Shown in pieces: positions 32,933 through 41,658 of a stretch of 64,000 nt of DNA; within the stretch, counting starts at the first letter, position 1, and every line of letters starts with the position of its first letter. Source of the stretch: Lachnospiraceae bacterium 10-1 (GTDB lineage: Bacteria > Bacillota > Clostridia > Lachnospirales > Lachnospiraceae). The notes beneath the pieces are model-generated. The model did not search any database. It saw only the letters and a program-made list of their open reading frames with translations, and was not told the origin of the DNA. Made by a program: the position numbers and the translations under genes. Where the stretch lies: contig KE159799.1 in the NCBI GenBank assembly GCA_000403495.2, positions 1,202,732 to 1,266,731 on the forward strand. The letters are read 5' to 3'.

Positions 32933-32942
32933 CAGCTAAATT

Positions 32943-32971
32943 ATTATATCATAGCAGACTTAATTTTGCAA
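32943..32971 (-). promoter_or_regulatory. promoter of the butyrate operon
   Basis: TTGCAA (32966-32971), a 17-base gap, and TATAAT (32943-32948), read on the minus strand. The leader is about 75 bases and ends in a CGGAGG ribosome site. Confidence 0.75.
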
Positions 32972-33062
32972 TCCATTCCATACTTGAGTTTGACCAGATT
33001 TACCCACAAAATAATCTATTTGCCATGCTGCATTATCATGACCTGAACCAGCATAAGGAACG

Positions 33063-33437
33063 CTAATCTTTTTTCAAAACGCGTATAATCCTCTCACGTA
33101 AATCATCCGCATTAAAAGGCTTAAGAACATAACCATCAATTCCCAGTTTAGAGCTTTCTACAATCGTCTGTTTATCATTCTGAGAGGTAAGCATAATCAC
33201 GGGAATATCTGCACTATTTTCCATTTTACGAATTTCACGCAGTGTTTCCACACCATTTTTTAATGCCATCTGAACATCCAGCAAAATCAAATCAGGTCTG
33301 TTCTTCTTTAAAAACTTTAAAGCACGTTCTCCCGAATTCACCGGTGTCACTTCATATTCTCCTTTTAGTTCCTGCTCAATCTTCGCTAAGCTAATGCTAT
33401 TGTCATCCACGGCGAGTATTTTTAATTTTTCTTCCAC
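33063..33437 (-). CDS. single-domain response regulator
   Basis: The 124-residue protein is a lone receiver domain: acidic pair in AVDDNS, phospho-acceptor Asp54 in LILLDVQMA, switch residue in MLTSQND, and Lys in YVLKPFNADDL. It has no output domain, so it either works in a phosphorelay or binds a partner. It overlaps the end of the hybrid kinase gene by 16 bases, so the two are translated together and it is probably the relay's final receiver. The DNA-binding output, if any, is encoded elsewhere. Confidence 0.88.
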   Translation of the reverse strand: MEEKLKILAVDDNSISLAKIEQELKGEYEVTPVNSGERALKFLKKNRPDLILLDVQMALKNGVETLREIRKMENSADIPVIMLTSQNDKQTIVESSKLGIDGYVLKPFNADDLRERIIRVLKKD

Positions 33438-36310
33438 TGCCTTTCATCCCCCTTTTCAATTTGTTCAATCAGCTCCCGCAGCATCTGCTCTGCCTCATCA
33501 TCCTCATATAATTTTAACTGCTCTCTTATTTTCTCAAGTTCTTTTTCTATGGATTCATCCAGCCTGTACTCCAAAATTTCTTCTATTTTCCGGCTGCACT
33601 CTTTTGCCTGAAAATTTTCCAGACTATCCAATGACATTTTAACTGCCTGCAGCAGATCCGTTTTTTCAATTTCCTTTTCTTTCACTTTATCCTCATCTGC
33701 CTTTTGAATCTTTTCCAGGTAATTTTGGATATGTGCCAGCTGCTCTTCATACTCTTCCAAAAGTCTATGTGCATGACTGTCAACAAATGTAATATCTTTT
33801 CGATTTACCGCCCTTTCCTGTTCTCTGGCTCTGTTGGATACCTGTACGGCTCCCACATTTGCAGAAGCACTTTTTAGTGCATGTACCTCTATGCCATACC
33901 CCGTATAATCCTGATTTTCCCAAAGTTCACGCAAAACTTTCAATTTTCGCTTTCCATCCAGGCAATAAAGAGATAAAAGCTCATTATATTCTTCAACGCT
34001 GCCGGAATAATTCTCAGACACTTTATCCGTATCAATTCCTTCAATAAGAATATTCCGGAACCTCATATATTTATCATCATTTGCTTCTAAGGCATTCATC
34101 CATGTTCCGCCTTCTGTCCGCATTTCCTTTGGAATCCATTTCAGAAGTACCATATGTAAAGCCCTTCTGTCAACAGGCTTTGTAATAAAATCCTGAAAGC
34201 CGCTGGAAAGGAAGGTTTCCCGAACCCCTTCCATGGCATTTGCAGTCAATGCAATGATTATCGGACTTCTTCCATTTTCCCCACACTCGTTTCTGATCTT
34301 TTCTACCGCTTCTATTCCATCCATTTCAGGCATCATATGATCCATAAAAATAATGTCAAACCGCTTTTCTCCAACATGCTTTATGGCCTCCATCCCGCTT
34401 TCAGCCTCAGTAATTTCCAATCGGTAAGACTGAAGGAAAGATCTTGCAACCTTTCTGTTAATCAAGTTGTCATCCACCACCAGCACTTTACACTCTTTTG
34501 CGGTAAACGGTTCCAGTGTTTCTTCCTCTTGAACCTCTCCCTCTGGAATTTCTGCCAGAGGTCTGTAATCTGCAATCTTTTGCAGAATTTTCACGGTAAA
34601 TACAGTTCCCTCTCCATATATGCTTTCCACCTTAATGGTTCCCTGCATCAACTCAACCAAATGCTTTGTAATAGAAAGACCAAGTCCTGTTCCTTCCACA
34701 CTGCGGCTTCTTTTAGAATCAAGCTGCCTGAAATTATCAAATATTTTTTCAAGATCCTCCTCCCGAATGCCGCAGCCTGTATCCTCAATCCGGAAAACAA
34801 TCCATTCTGAATCTGCTTCTTCCCCCTGCATACCTGCAATGGAAATCTTAACACGCCCCTGCCTGGTAAATTTAAGGGCATTGTTCAAAAGATTTATTAA
34901 TATCTGCTTTATCCGTATCTCATCCCCCATATACCGGCAGGGAATTGACATATCATACTCACTTTCCAGCATAAGCCCCTTTTTTGAAGCAACAATATCC
35001 ATCATATTTAACACTTCATTTACAAGGGTTTTTATATGATATTCCGTTAGAACCAGCTTCATTTTTCCTGCTTCCACTTTAGACAGATCAAGAATATCAT
35101 TAATCAACGCCAGTAAATTGCGGGAAGATGACTTGATATCGCAGGCATATTCATATACTTTGCGTCCCCTGCTTTCCTCCATAATAATATCACTTAGTCC
35201 CACAATGGCATTCATGGGTGTACGAATCTCATGAGACATATTGGCAAGAAATGCACTTTTTGCAATGTTAGCCTGCTCTGCCTGCTCCCGTACCTGTTTA
35301 ATCTCCTCTATGTAATTCCTTGTTTCCGTTACGTCCAGAATAAGAAGCACATATCCCTTTTTCTCTTCATACTTATCCGATATCATCTTCACATGCCCCT
35401 GATAAAAACGGTCATTTAAACAAAACTCTTCTCTTGTATCTTCCTCCAGCATACCATGTGGAAAACCATTTAATTCCTCAATGTGTTTTCCTATCGCACG
35501 AATATTAAGCTCTTTAAAAATACCTGCTGCCGCAGGATTAAAACTGACAATCCTCTCATGCTTATCTATTGCAATCACGCCATCACTCATGCTTTCAAGC
35601 AAAATCCCTGAAGCCAGACTGCTGAAATCATAAACCTTTCTGCTCCAAATTAAAATAACCACACTCGAGAGGGTAAGTCCCAGTGCAAGCGGTGTAAAAT
35701 CATACACATAGGTCAGTTTTAAAACATAAGAGCACAGCACTATCACAGGCAGGAAAGAAAGAATCAATATCAGCCTGTATTTCCTGTCCGCAGCATAATC
35801 CGGCTTTTTAATACAGACACGAATCAGGGCATACAAAGTAAACGCATAAGGCACAATCAGGCCGCAGACCATAAAAAGCCAATAGCCAGGCCCATATTCC
35901 AGACTTAAATATCCATGCCCCTGCACAGTTTGTTTCCACTCCGTCCGGCTGTAATAAAAAGTATGCTTTTCACACGTAAAAACAAGCCCCAAAATGAAAA
36001 TGTCCATTATTTTTAACAGTCTCAAAATTTTAATCGGCGCTTTTTCAAAACAATAGCTAAACATAAAATAGCAGTAGCTGATCGGAATCGTCAATGATCC
36101 TATATACTGAATTTTTACAGCCACCATAGCGGCTTCTACCGTAGGCGACGTAAACTCCAACAGATATCCTGCATTCTGGATCAACGCTCCCATCAGGAAA
36201 TACTGCATCAGTTTCTGCTGTCTGGAACCGTCCCCCCGCATCAAAAGGTATAACGCAGTAACAATTACACCAATTCCAAAAATTTCCAATCCTAACATTA
36301 CTATGTTCAT
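33422..36310 (-). CDS. hybrid sensor histidine kinase with receiver and HPt domains
   Basis: The 962-residue protein has, in order: about seven membrane segments (residues 1-235, histidine-kinase 7TM type), a PAS-like domain (GVIAIDKHERIVSFNPAAAGIF in two motifs), HisKA with NMSHEIRTPMNAIVGLSD, the ATPase domain (QILINLLNNALKFT, DTGCGIREEDLEKIFDNF, GTGLGLSITK), a receiver (KVLVVDDNLINRK, IIFMDHMMPEMDG) and an HPt domain (GIEVHALKSASANVGA). A coiled-coil tail of about 80 residues follows. It is a complete multistep phosphorelay ending in the overlapping single-domain regulator. The signal is unknown; the 7TM domain suggests a small ligand or membrane state. Confidence 0.93.
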   Translation of the reverse strand: MNIVMLGLEIFGIGVIVTALYLLMRGDGSRQQKLMQYFLMGALIQNAGYLLEFTSPTVEAAMVAVKIQYIGSLTIPISYCYFMFSYCFEKAPIKILRLLKIMDIFILGLVFTCEKHTFYYSRTEWKQTVQGHGYLSLEYGPGYWLFMVCGLIVPYAFTLYALIRVCIKKPDYAADRKYRLILILSFLPVIVLCSYVLKLTYVYDFTPLALGLTLSSVVILIWSRKVYDFSSLASGILLESMSDGVIAIDKHERIVSFNPAAAGIFKELNIRAIGKHIEELNGFPHGMLEEDTREEFCLNDRFYQGHVKMISDKYEEKKGYVLLILDVTETRNYIEEIKQVREQAEQANIAKSAFLANMSHEIRTPMNAIVGLSDIIMEESRGRKVYEYACDIKSSSRNLLALINDILDLSKVEAGKMKLVLTEYHIKTLVNEVLNMMDIVASKKGLMLESEYDMSIPCRYMGDEIRIKQILINLLNNALKFTRQGRVKISIAGMQGEEADSEWIVFRIEDTGCGIREEDLEKIFDNFRQLDSKRSRSVEGTGLGLSITKHLVELMQGTIKVESIYGEGTVFTVKILQKIADYRPLAEIPEGEVQEEETLEPFTAKECKVLVVDDNLINRKVARSFLQSYRLEITEAESGMEAIKHVGEKRFDIIFMDHMMPEMDGIEAVEKIRNECGENGRSPIIIALTANAMEGVRETFLSSGFQDFITKPVDRRALHMVLLKWIPKEMRTEGGTWMNALEANDDKYMRFRNILIEGIDTDKVSENYSGSVEEYNELLSLYCLDGKRKLKVLRELWENQDYTGYGIEVHALKSASANVGAVQVSNRAREQERAVNRKDITFVDSHAHRLLEEYEEQLAHIQNYLEKIQKADEDKVKEKEIEKTDLLQAVKMSLDSLENFQAKECSRKIEEILEYRLDESIEKELEKIREQLKLYEDDEAEQMLRELIEQIEKGDERQWKKN

Positions 36311-36490
36311 AGCACTACATCACCACACAAAATTTTTTTATTTTTTATTTATATTAAAATTCATATCCATAAATCAGTCAACCCTTTATCTGTCCATGAT
36401 AAATTAATTCTGCCGCACATTACTTATAGAAAAGCATTCGGTCTTATAGTAAAATAAATTTAATATTTAAAAAATCAGGAGGATTCTTTT

Positions 36491-37030
36491 ATGGCTGACC
36501 ATATTACCACTTATGGAGGTACCCATTTTACTCCAACCAGCCCGGACATAAATAAAATCCATATTAAAGATATTGCCCATGCCCTCTCTCTCACCTGCCG
36601 GGGCAACGGACATGTGAAAACCTTTTTTTCCGTCGGACAGCACTGCATTCACTGTGCACTTGAAGCCGAAGCCAGAGGGTATTCCGGGAGAGTCATCCTT
36701 GCCTGTCTTGTACATGATGCAAGTGAGGCCTATATGTCAGATGTTCCGACGCCTTTCAAAAAATATCTGAAAGAATATATAAATATGGAGGACCATCTGC
36801 TGAATCTTATCTATATAAAATTTCTAGGCTCCCCATTAACGCCAACGGAAGCACAGCTTGTAAAACAGATCGACAGTGATATGCTTTATTTTGATATGTC
36901 CATTCTGTTAAATGAAACATCCGATTCACCAGCTCCTTCCATGAAAAGCAGCTTTTCTTATGAGGTTCTGCCTTTTGAGACCGTGGAAACCCGTTTTCTG
37001 GAATTGTATACTAAATACCGGCTCATTTAA
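36491..37030 (+). CDS. HD-domain phosphohydrolase, YfbR-like
   Basis: The 179-residue protein has an HD metal site: His in SVGQHCIHCALEAE, His-Asp in LVHDASEAYMSD, and a later Asp in QIDSDML. Nucleotide-hydrolysing HD proteins such as YfbR have this size and layout. The N-terminal GGTHFTPTSPDINKIHIKDI is typical of relatives I recall in Clostridia. It probably dephosphorylates a nucleotide; the substrate is unknown. AGGAGG precedes the ATG. It diverges from the kinase gene and ends at a bidirectional terminator. Confidence 0.8.
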   Translation: MADHITTYGGTHFTPTSPDINKIHIKDIAHALSLTCRGNGHVKTFFSVGQHCIHCALEAEARGYSGRVILACLVHDASEAYMSDVPTPFKKYLKEYINMEDHLLNLIYIKFLGSPLTPTEAQLVKQIDSDMLYFDMSILLNETSDSPAPSMKSSFSYEVLPFETVETRFLELYTKYRLI

Positions 37031-37033
37031 AAA

Positions 37034-37058
37034 GGCAGAGGATGATAACTCCTCTGCC
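37034..37058. terminator. bidirectional terminator
   Basis: GGCAGAGGA and TCCTCTGCC form a perfect 9-bp stem with a 7-base loop, with T-rich flanks on both strands. It separates the convergent HD gene and secreted repeat gene. Confidence 0.75.
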
Positions 37059-37079
37059 CTTCTTTTCATTCTGTTATAA

Positions 37080-38138
37080 TCAGGCTCCTGTGATGGTGAG
37101 TGCATGCATATAAGCATCGGAACCCCTTGCACAAGTCACGGTAACCTTCTTATCGGTTACTAATACCTTTAAATTGGTAACACTGTTTACCGCGTCAAGC
37201 TTTAATTCCATTTCCCCCTGCGGCGTATTTAAATACAATACATTTTCAGTAGATTTGCTTCCCACTGTTCCGGTAACTGTTGCAGGGGAAGAAGTATCAA
37301 TGGTTGCTGCTGTAAAAGCAGTTTTAACGCCTGTGATAACAGCCGCATGCATGTAAGCATCCGATCCCCGGTAAACAGATACCGTCAAAGATCTGTCAGG
37401 CGTAAGTACCATGCCGCTTCTGGAATCCGTATAATTATCTATTACAATCTGCATTTCCCCACCGGAGGTTGCCAGGTAAAGCAGATTTTCTTTTGTTTTC
37501 TTGTTTACTGTTCCTGTAACTGCCGTGGTGGATACCGTAACTGCACCTGCAGGCGCAGGTGTAAGGGATGAGGCCACATTTGCCGCCACTCCGCTGGAAA
37601 TGCTAATTGCATGCATATAAGCATCAGAACCTCTTGCGCAGACAATGGTATAGCTTTCTCCAACCATAAGAATTTTGCAGTTACTCATATCCGTGGTTCC
37701 GTCCAGCTTAATCTGCATTTCCCCCTGGGGAGTATTTACATACAGCACATCCCCTGTAGTCTTTTTATCAATGGTCCCTGCTATTGTAGCAGCAGAAGCA
37801 GTATCAACAGAAACCCCCGCAGCCTGGGTATTGCTTGTAATTTTAACTGCATGAAGATATCCGTCAGAACCGTGTGATACGGAAACACTCACCTTATAAT
37901 CCGGAAGCAGTATTTTACAGCCGCTGGTATCGGTATTACTGTCCAGCTTAATTTCCATTTTTCCTTCCTTTGTGGATAAAAGGAGCAGTTCGGAAGTGGT
38001 TCCTGACATAACCGTCCCTTCTACTGTAGCAATGACTTCCGCTGCCTGAACCTTAAGCTGTCCGGCCGGCATGATAAACATGGCAAATATCATAAAAAAA
38101 GCCATGCATGCTTTTATCATTCTGTTCTTTTTCATCAT
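37080..38138 (-). CDS. secreted protein with four ~70-residue repeats
   Basis: The 352-residue product begins with a signal peptide (MMKKNRMIKACMAFF, then MPAGQLKVQAAE), probably cut after AQAA-like residues near 33. The mature part is four repeats, each running VxGTV, KxTxxxLYLxTPQGEMxIKLD, then K(V/I)LxxDxxxTVxxARGSDAYMHAxxIT. Short Ala/Thr/Ser linkers join them. This resembles OB-fold-like repeat proteins (DUF5666 type), but I cannot name the family. It could bind a ligand or wall polymer outside the cell. GGAGG precedes two adjacent ATGs; I took the first. A perfect 10-bp stem lies in its leader. Confidence 0.75.
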   Translation of the reverse strand: MMKKNRMIKACMAFFMIFAMFIMPAGQLKVQAAEVIATVEGTVMSGTTSELLLLSTKEGKMEIKLDSNTDTSGCKILLPDYKVSVSVSHGSDGYLHAVKITSNTQAAGVSVDTASAATIAGTIDKKTTGDVLYVNTPQGEMQIKLDGTTDMSNCKILMVGESYTIVCARGSDAYMHAISISSGVAANVASSLTPAPAGAVTVSTTAVTGTVNKKTKENLLYLATSGGEMQIVIDNYTDSRSGMVLTPDRSLTVSVYRGSDAYMHAAVITGVKTAFTAATIDTSSPATVTGTVGSKSTENVLYLNTPQGEMELKLDAVNSVTNLKVLVTDKKVTVTCARGSDAYMHALTITGA

Positions 38139-38163
38139 GATACCTCCGTTGTATCTTTGCAGC

Positions 38164-38194
38164 AGTTCAGCCACGAAGCAAGCGGCTGAACTGT
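38164..38194 (-). other. leader hairpin of the secreted repeat gene
   Basis: CAGTTCAGCC and GGCTGAACTG, a perfect 10-bp stem with an 11-base loop, ends about 20 bases before the ribosome site. A 5' stem of this kind often protects mRNA; the role here is inferred. Confidence 0.55.
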
Positions 38195-38336
38195 CCTTTT
38201 TATATCAATAAGCCATCTCGCACGACAAGACAGTGTCTGATACTGTAAAGGGTTTACATAATATGTAAATTTATCATACAATAGATACCGCGAAAAAGCA
38301 AGATAAGCCCAGTCAGTATTAATAAAAAAATAATAT

Positions 38337-39203
38337 TTAATAGAAAATTTGGGCGATAGGAGATGTTTCATCAATAATTAATGTCTTATTATCCCCTGTC
38401 ATGGTTGCCTTTGCCGCATCTAATGCCCGCAGGAAAAGATAAAAGTCCGCCTTTTCAGGATCGTTATACGCCTCACTTAAAATTCTCATGTACTCTGCCT
38501 CACCTTTTGCAACAATTTCAGCCGCTTTTGCATCTGCCTCAGACTGCATGACAATAATCTCCGCAATGGTATTGTTTGATATTTCCTTTGCTTCCTCCTG
38601 GCCTTCCGCCTGATAGGTGGCTGCAATATTATTTCTCTCGGAAATCATGCGCTCATAAACTGCACTTTTATTTTCATCCGGCAGATCCAGCGATTTGGTT
38701 TCCACAGCCAGAAGTTTAATTCCATACTGCTCTAACGTATCGCCGATATTGTCCTGAATTGCCTGTGCCAGTTCACCATCACGTCCACTGATTACCTCCT
38801 CCTGGCTCAAACTGCTGATTACGTTTTTCAGACTGTTGTACACAATCGTGTCAATTCGAAACTCTGCATTGCTTTTTTGGGCGCTTAAAGTTTGTGTATA
38901 CTTGTATGGATCTTCAATTTCCCACAACACAAAGCAGTCTGCAATCATGGACTTTTTATCTTTCGTCATAACATCACTTACCGCCAGATCATATAGCAGA
39001 ATTTCTTTTTCAATCTTTTCAGTTGTTTGTATAAAAGGTATTTTCATACTGAGCCCGGGAGTTTCATATATTTTTTCAATCCTTCCAAACTGCTTAATTA
39101 CAGTATATTCATTGGGATAAGTTACAACAATGCTGGAATTTACCAAAATAAATCCGGCGAATAATATTACTGCGATTAATCCAAAACTTATTTTTTTCTT
39201 CAT
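38337..39203 (-). CDS. hflC: SPFH-domain protein HflC
   Basis: The 288-residue product has one N-terminal membrane segment (ISFGLIAVILFAGFILVNSS), then an SPFH/prohibitin domain (YTVIKQFGRIEKIYETPGLS, then LYDLAVSDVMTKDKKSMI) and a C-terminal helical part (AEGQEEAKEISN, IVAKGEAEYMRIL). HflC with HflK forms a large membrane complex that restrains the FtsH protease. It follows hflK by about 20 bases. The ATG at 39203 has GGAG six bases upstream; earlier in-frame ATGs lack one. Expression is probably set by the manganese riboswitch before hflK. Confidence 0.9.
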   Translation of the reverse strand: MKKKISFGLIAVILFAGFILVNSSIVVTYPNEYTVIKQFGRIEKIYETPGLSMKIPFIQTTEKIEKEILLYDLAVSDVMTKDKKSMIADCFVLWEIEDPYKYTQTLSAQKSNAEFRIDTIVYNSLKNVISSLSQEEVISGRDGELAQAIQDNIGDTLEQYGIKLLAVETKSLDLPDENKSAVYERMISERNNIAATYQAEGQEEAKEISNNTIAEIIVMQSEADAKAAEIVAKGEAEYMRILSEAYNDPEKADFYLFLRALDAAKATMTGDNKTLIIDETSPIAQIFY

Positions 39204-39226
39204 ATTTTTCTCCATTTCCAAAGCAT

Positions 39227-40231
39227 CTATTGTGCTTCTGTTTCCAAATTTTCCGTAGTGCTGATTCCGGTGCCTGCAAAAGGCTCTAAAGGCAGCATTG
39301 TCTGAGTGCTTCCGTCGCTTCTTTCAATAATCACTTTCATATCTGGAAGAATATCTTCCATTGTCTCATAAAACATTCTCTGTTTTGTGATCAGCGGATA
39401 CTTTTGATATTCCGCATAAAGCTCGTTTAGCCTGGCAACCTGTCCCTTAGCCTCATTCACCCTCTCTTCTGCCTGTGCCTGCGCTGTTTTTACAGTTTCA
39501 TCGGCCGCAGCTCTGGCTGCCGGAATGTCCTCGTTTCGCTTTTGGTTGGCTTTATTAATCGAAGTTTCTTTTCCCTGCTTTGCATTTTCCACATTTTTAA
39601 AAGCATTGATTACTTCCTGAGTAGGCGGCTCCGCATCCTGTATGGTGATGTTTACTAATTGTATTCCAATATCCTCCTGATCCAATCTGGTAACAATCTT
39701 TTCCTTGATGGATGCCTGAATTTCACTTTTTCCTGTAGTGATTACACTGTCTACGTCATAAAGTCCAATGGTGTCACGAATATAGCTTTGTGTCAGATTT
39801 TTTAAAATCGCTACCGGATTTTCTGAGGAGTAAAGATATTTGACGGGATCAGTCACCCGGTATTCCACATAAAAATCCACATTCACAAAGTTATAGTCTC
39901 TGGTAATCATAAAAGATTCCCCGTCAACCGATACATCCGTGCCGGCATCATAACCAATGGGAAATCCATTGATAGTTTTAGGAACTCTGGTAACCCTTTG
40001 CACATAGGGGATTTTCAAATGAATTCCTGATTCCTCTATGATTTTGGGAACACCAAAGGTGGTAACCACCGCATACTCATTTTCTTTTAGGGAATAAATG
40101 CTTCCGATCAAAAAATAAATAACTGCCAATACTACAGCTATAATTCCTGCTGTCTTTGCCACTACTGGTCCTCTCTTCTTTTTATCAGGGTTTGCCTGCT
40201 CATGAACAGGCCTATTTCTTTTTATAAACAT
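39227..40231 (-). CDS. hflK: SPFH-domain protein HflK
   Basis: The 334-residue product has a basic cytoplasmic N-terminus with GPVVAKTAGIIAVVLAVIYF as its single membrane segment, an SPFH domain (YAVVTTFGVPKIIEESGIHL, IKIPYVQ-like LKIPYVQRV, FYVEYRVTDPVKYLYSSE) and a helical coiled-coil part rich in AQAEERVNEAKGQV. This is the standard HflK layout, slightly short of the E. coli protein because the Gly-rich head is missing. It is the first gene of hflK-hflC. AGGAGG stands before the ATG. The unusual feature is the riboswitch-like leader. Confidence 0.9.
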   Translation of the reverse strand: MFIKRNRPVHEQANPDKKKRGPVVAKTAGIIAVVLAVIYFLIGSIYSLKENEYAVVTTFGVPKIIEESGIHLKIPYVQRVTRVPKTINGFPIGYDAGTDVSVDGESFMITRDYNFVNVDFYVEYRVTDPVKYLYSSENPVAILKNLTQSYIRDTIGLYDVDSVITTGKSEIQASIKEKIVTRLDQEDIGIQLVNITIQDAEPPTQEVINAFKNVENAKQGKETSINKANQKRNEDIPAARAAADETVKTAQAQAEERVNEAKGQVARLNELYAEYQKYPLITKQRMFYETMEDILPDMKVIIERSDGSTQTMLPLEPFAGTGISTTENLETEAQ

Positions 40232-40336
40232 ATTTTTTTCCTCCTTTTGCTTTTGGGACGCTCAGAACAGGGTGTTTTCCTTTCGCAGCAGCCAAATGCC
40301 CGTGCCGGCACAGCACCTGATGCTGCATCCTGGAAT

Positions 40337-40480
40337 AAAAAAAGACCTCTACCACAGTATCCATACTGCAATAAAAGTCTTGCTACAGCTATTCTGATTC
40401 GAATCGGATGCTTCCATCGTCCTGACGGTTCGAATATACTTGGGATTCTTCCCTCGTACCAGCTACTCCCTTTTTATATT
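40337..40480 (-). promoter_or_regulatory. yybP-ykoY (manganese) riboswitch with terminator
   Basis: The minus-strand leader has the two hallmark blocks: AAAAAGGGAGTAGCT at the 5' side (40466-40480) and TAGCAAGACTTTTAT at the 3' side (40371-40385), closing the first helix. Between them are an ATTCGAA/TTCGAAT stem and further small stems. The 3' block overlaps a terminator (40337-40381; AAGAC..GTCTT stem plus seven T). Manganese binding would hold the 3' block and block termination, switching hflK-hflC on. Consensus matched from memory. Confidence 0.72.
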
Positions 40481-40486
40481 AAAATT

Positions 40487-40515
40487 ATAATACTATATTG
40501 TTAATTTTTTGTCAA
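40487..40515 (-). promoter_or_regulatory. promoter of hflK-hflC, with overlapping Rex-like box
   Basis: A perfect TTGACA (40510-40515), a 17-base gap and TATTAT (40487-40492) on the minus strand, directly before the riboswitch. The span 40498-40515 also reads TTGACAA-AAAA-TTAACAA, two mismatches from a Rex box. Confidence 0.7.
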
Positions 40516-40587
40516 TAGATTTTACGAATAAATTTTCCTGCTCTTTCATATTCTTTTTTAAGCTTTTTACCGATAGGTTTTTCCTTT

Positions 40588-41658
40588 ATGAAACAAACTC
40601 GTTATCAACTTTCCCTGATTATTTTCTGTCTGCTTTTAGGCGCCATCTGTCTTCTGATCGGAACCCATGTCCGTCAAAGCGAACCCTCTGCCATTGAAGT
40701 GGCAGCCGGCGCCAATGGCAATTATATCAAGTGGGTGGACTTCAATGTTTCTTACGAAGCTCTCTGTACCGCTTACCAGCTGGATATGGAAAGCTATGGA
40801 AGCCCTGTTCATCTTAACTGGATCGAACTGCTTGCATATGCCGGTGCAAAAGGAGGAGGCAGCTTTGATAAAAAAAGTATTTCCTTAATCCAAAAACTGG
40901 CATCAGAGCTTTCTTCCGGCGAAACCACCATTTCGGAACTTACTAAGGATATGGACTACTACGACTACTATTATGAGGCTTATGAGGCAGTCCTTGGCGG
41001 TATGGTGGGAGAATATGAAATTGAACAGGAAAATGAATCCGGGGAAAAAATCTGGAAAAAAGTGTACGGGCTTAAAGCATTTTCACCAATTGCAAAAGGG
41101 TTTGAATATAATGACTATGACGACTTTGGCTCCTCCAGAAGCTATGGATATAAAAGGCCCCATCTCGGTCATGACATGATGGGACAGATCGGTACACCCA
41201 TCATCGCCATAGAATCCGGCTATGTGGAAGCCCTCGGCTGGAATCAGTACGGAGGCTGGCGTATCGGCATCCGCAGTTTTGATGGTAAACGTTATTATTA
41301 CTATGCTCATCTGCGTCAGAATTTTCCTTACGCATTAGATCTTGAAGAAGGCAGTGTGGTAACTGCCGGAGATGTCATCGGCTATATGGGACATACCGGC
41401 TACAGTGCCGTAGAAAATACAAACAACATTGAAACTGTACATCTTCACTGGGGATTACAACTAATCTTTGACGAATCACAAAAAGAAGGAAATAATGAAA
41501 TTTGGGTTGACTGCTATGCCCTTAGCAGGTTCCTTTATAAAAACAGATCCCTCACAGAGAAAAATCAGGAAACCAAAGAATGGTTCCGTCATTTTCAAAT
41601 GAAGGATCCTTGTGTTGCGGCCTATCAGTCTAACGATACACAAACTCCCTCTGAATAA
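40588..41658 (+). CDS. M23-family peptidase, membrane-anchored
   Basis: The 356-residue protein has one N-terminal membrane segment (LSLIIFCLLLGAICLLIG) and a C-terminal LytM/M23 zinc peptidase domain: first ligand pair in HLGHDMMGQIGTPI, then HxH in ETVHLHWGLQL. The middle region (residues 50-150) is not recognised and is acidic with many tyrosines. M23 enzymes cut peptidoglycan cross-bridges; inactive versions act in sporulation, but here the metal ligands look complete. It is monocistronic and converges with the glycosyltransferase gene, overlapping by 29 bases. Confidence 0.87.
   Translation: MKQTRYQLSLIIFCLLLGAICLLIGTHVRQSEPSAIEVAAGANGNYIKWVDFNVSYEALCTAYQLDMESYGSPVHLNWIELLAYAGAKGGGSFDKKSISLIQKLASELSSGETTISELTKDMDYYDYYYEAYEAVLGGMVGEYEIEQENESGEKIWKKVYGLKAFSPIAKGFEYNDYDDFGSSRSYGYKRPHLGHDMMGQIGTPIIAIESGYVEALGWNQYGGWRIGIRSFDGKRYYYYAHLRQNFPYALDLEEGSVVTAGDVIGYMGHTGYSAVENTNNIETVHLHWGLQLIFDESQKEGNNEIWVDCYALSRFLYKNRSLTEKNQETKEWFRHFQMKDPCVAAYQSNDTQTPSE

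Noticed and set aside
40232..40336. c-di-GMP riboswitch suggested by GGGACGCTC
   Set aside because: No supporting helices were found, and the yybP-ykoY reading explains the leader better.
40418..40440. tRNA-like GGTTCGAAT string
   Set aside because: The flanks do not form a T-stem or acceptor stem; it is part of the riboswitch-like leader on the other strand.
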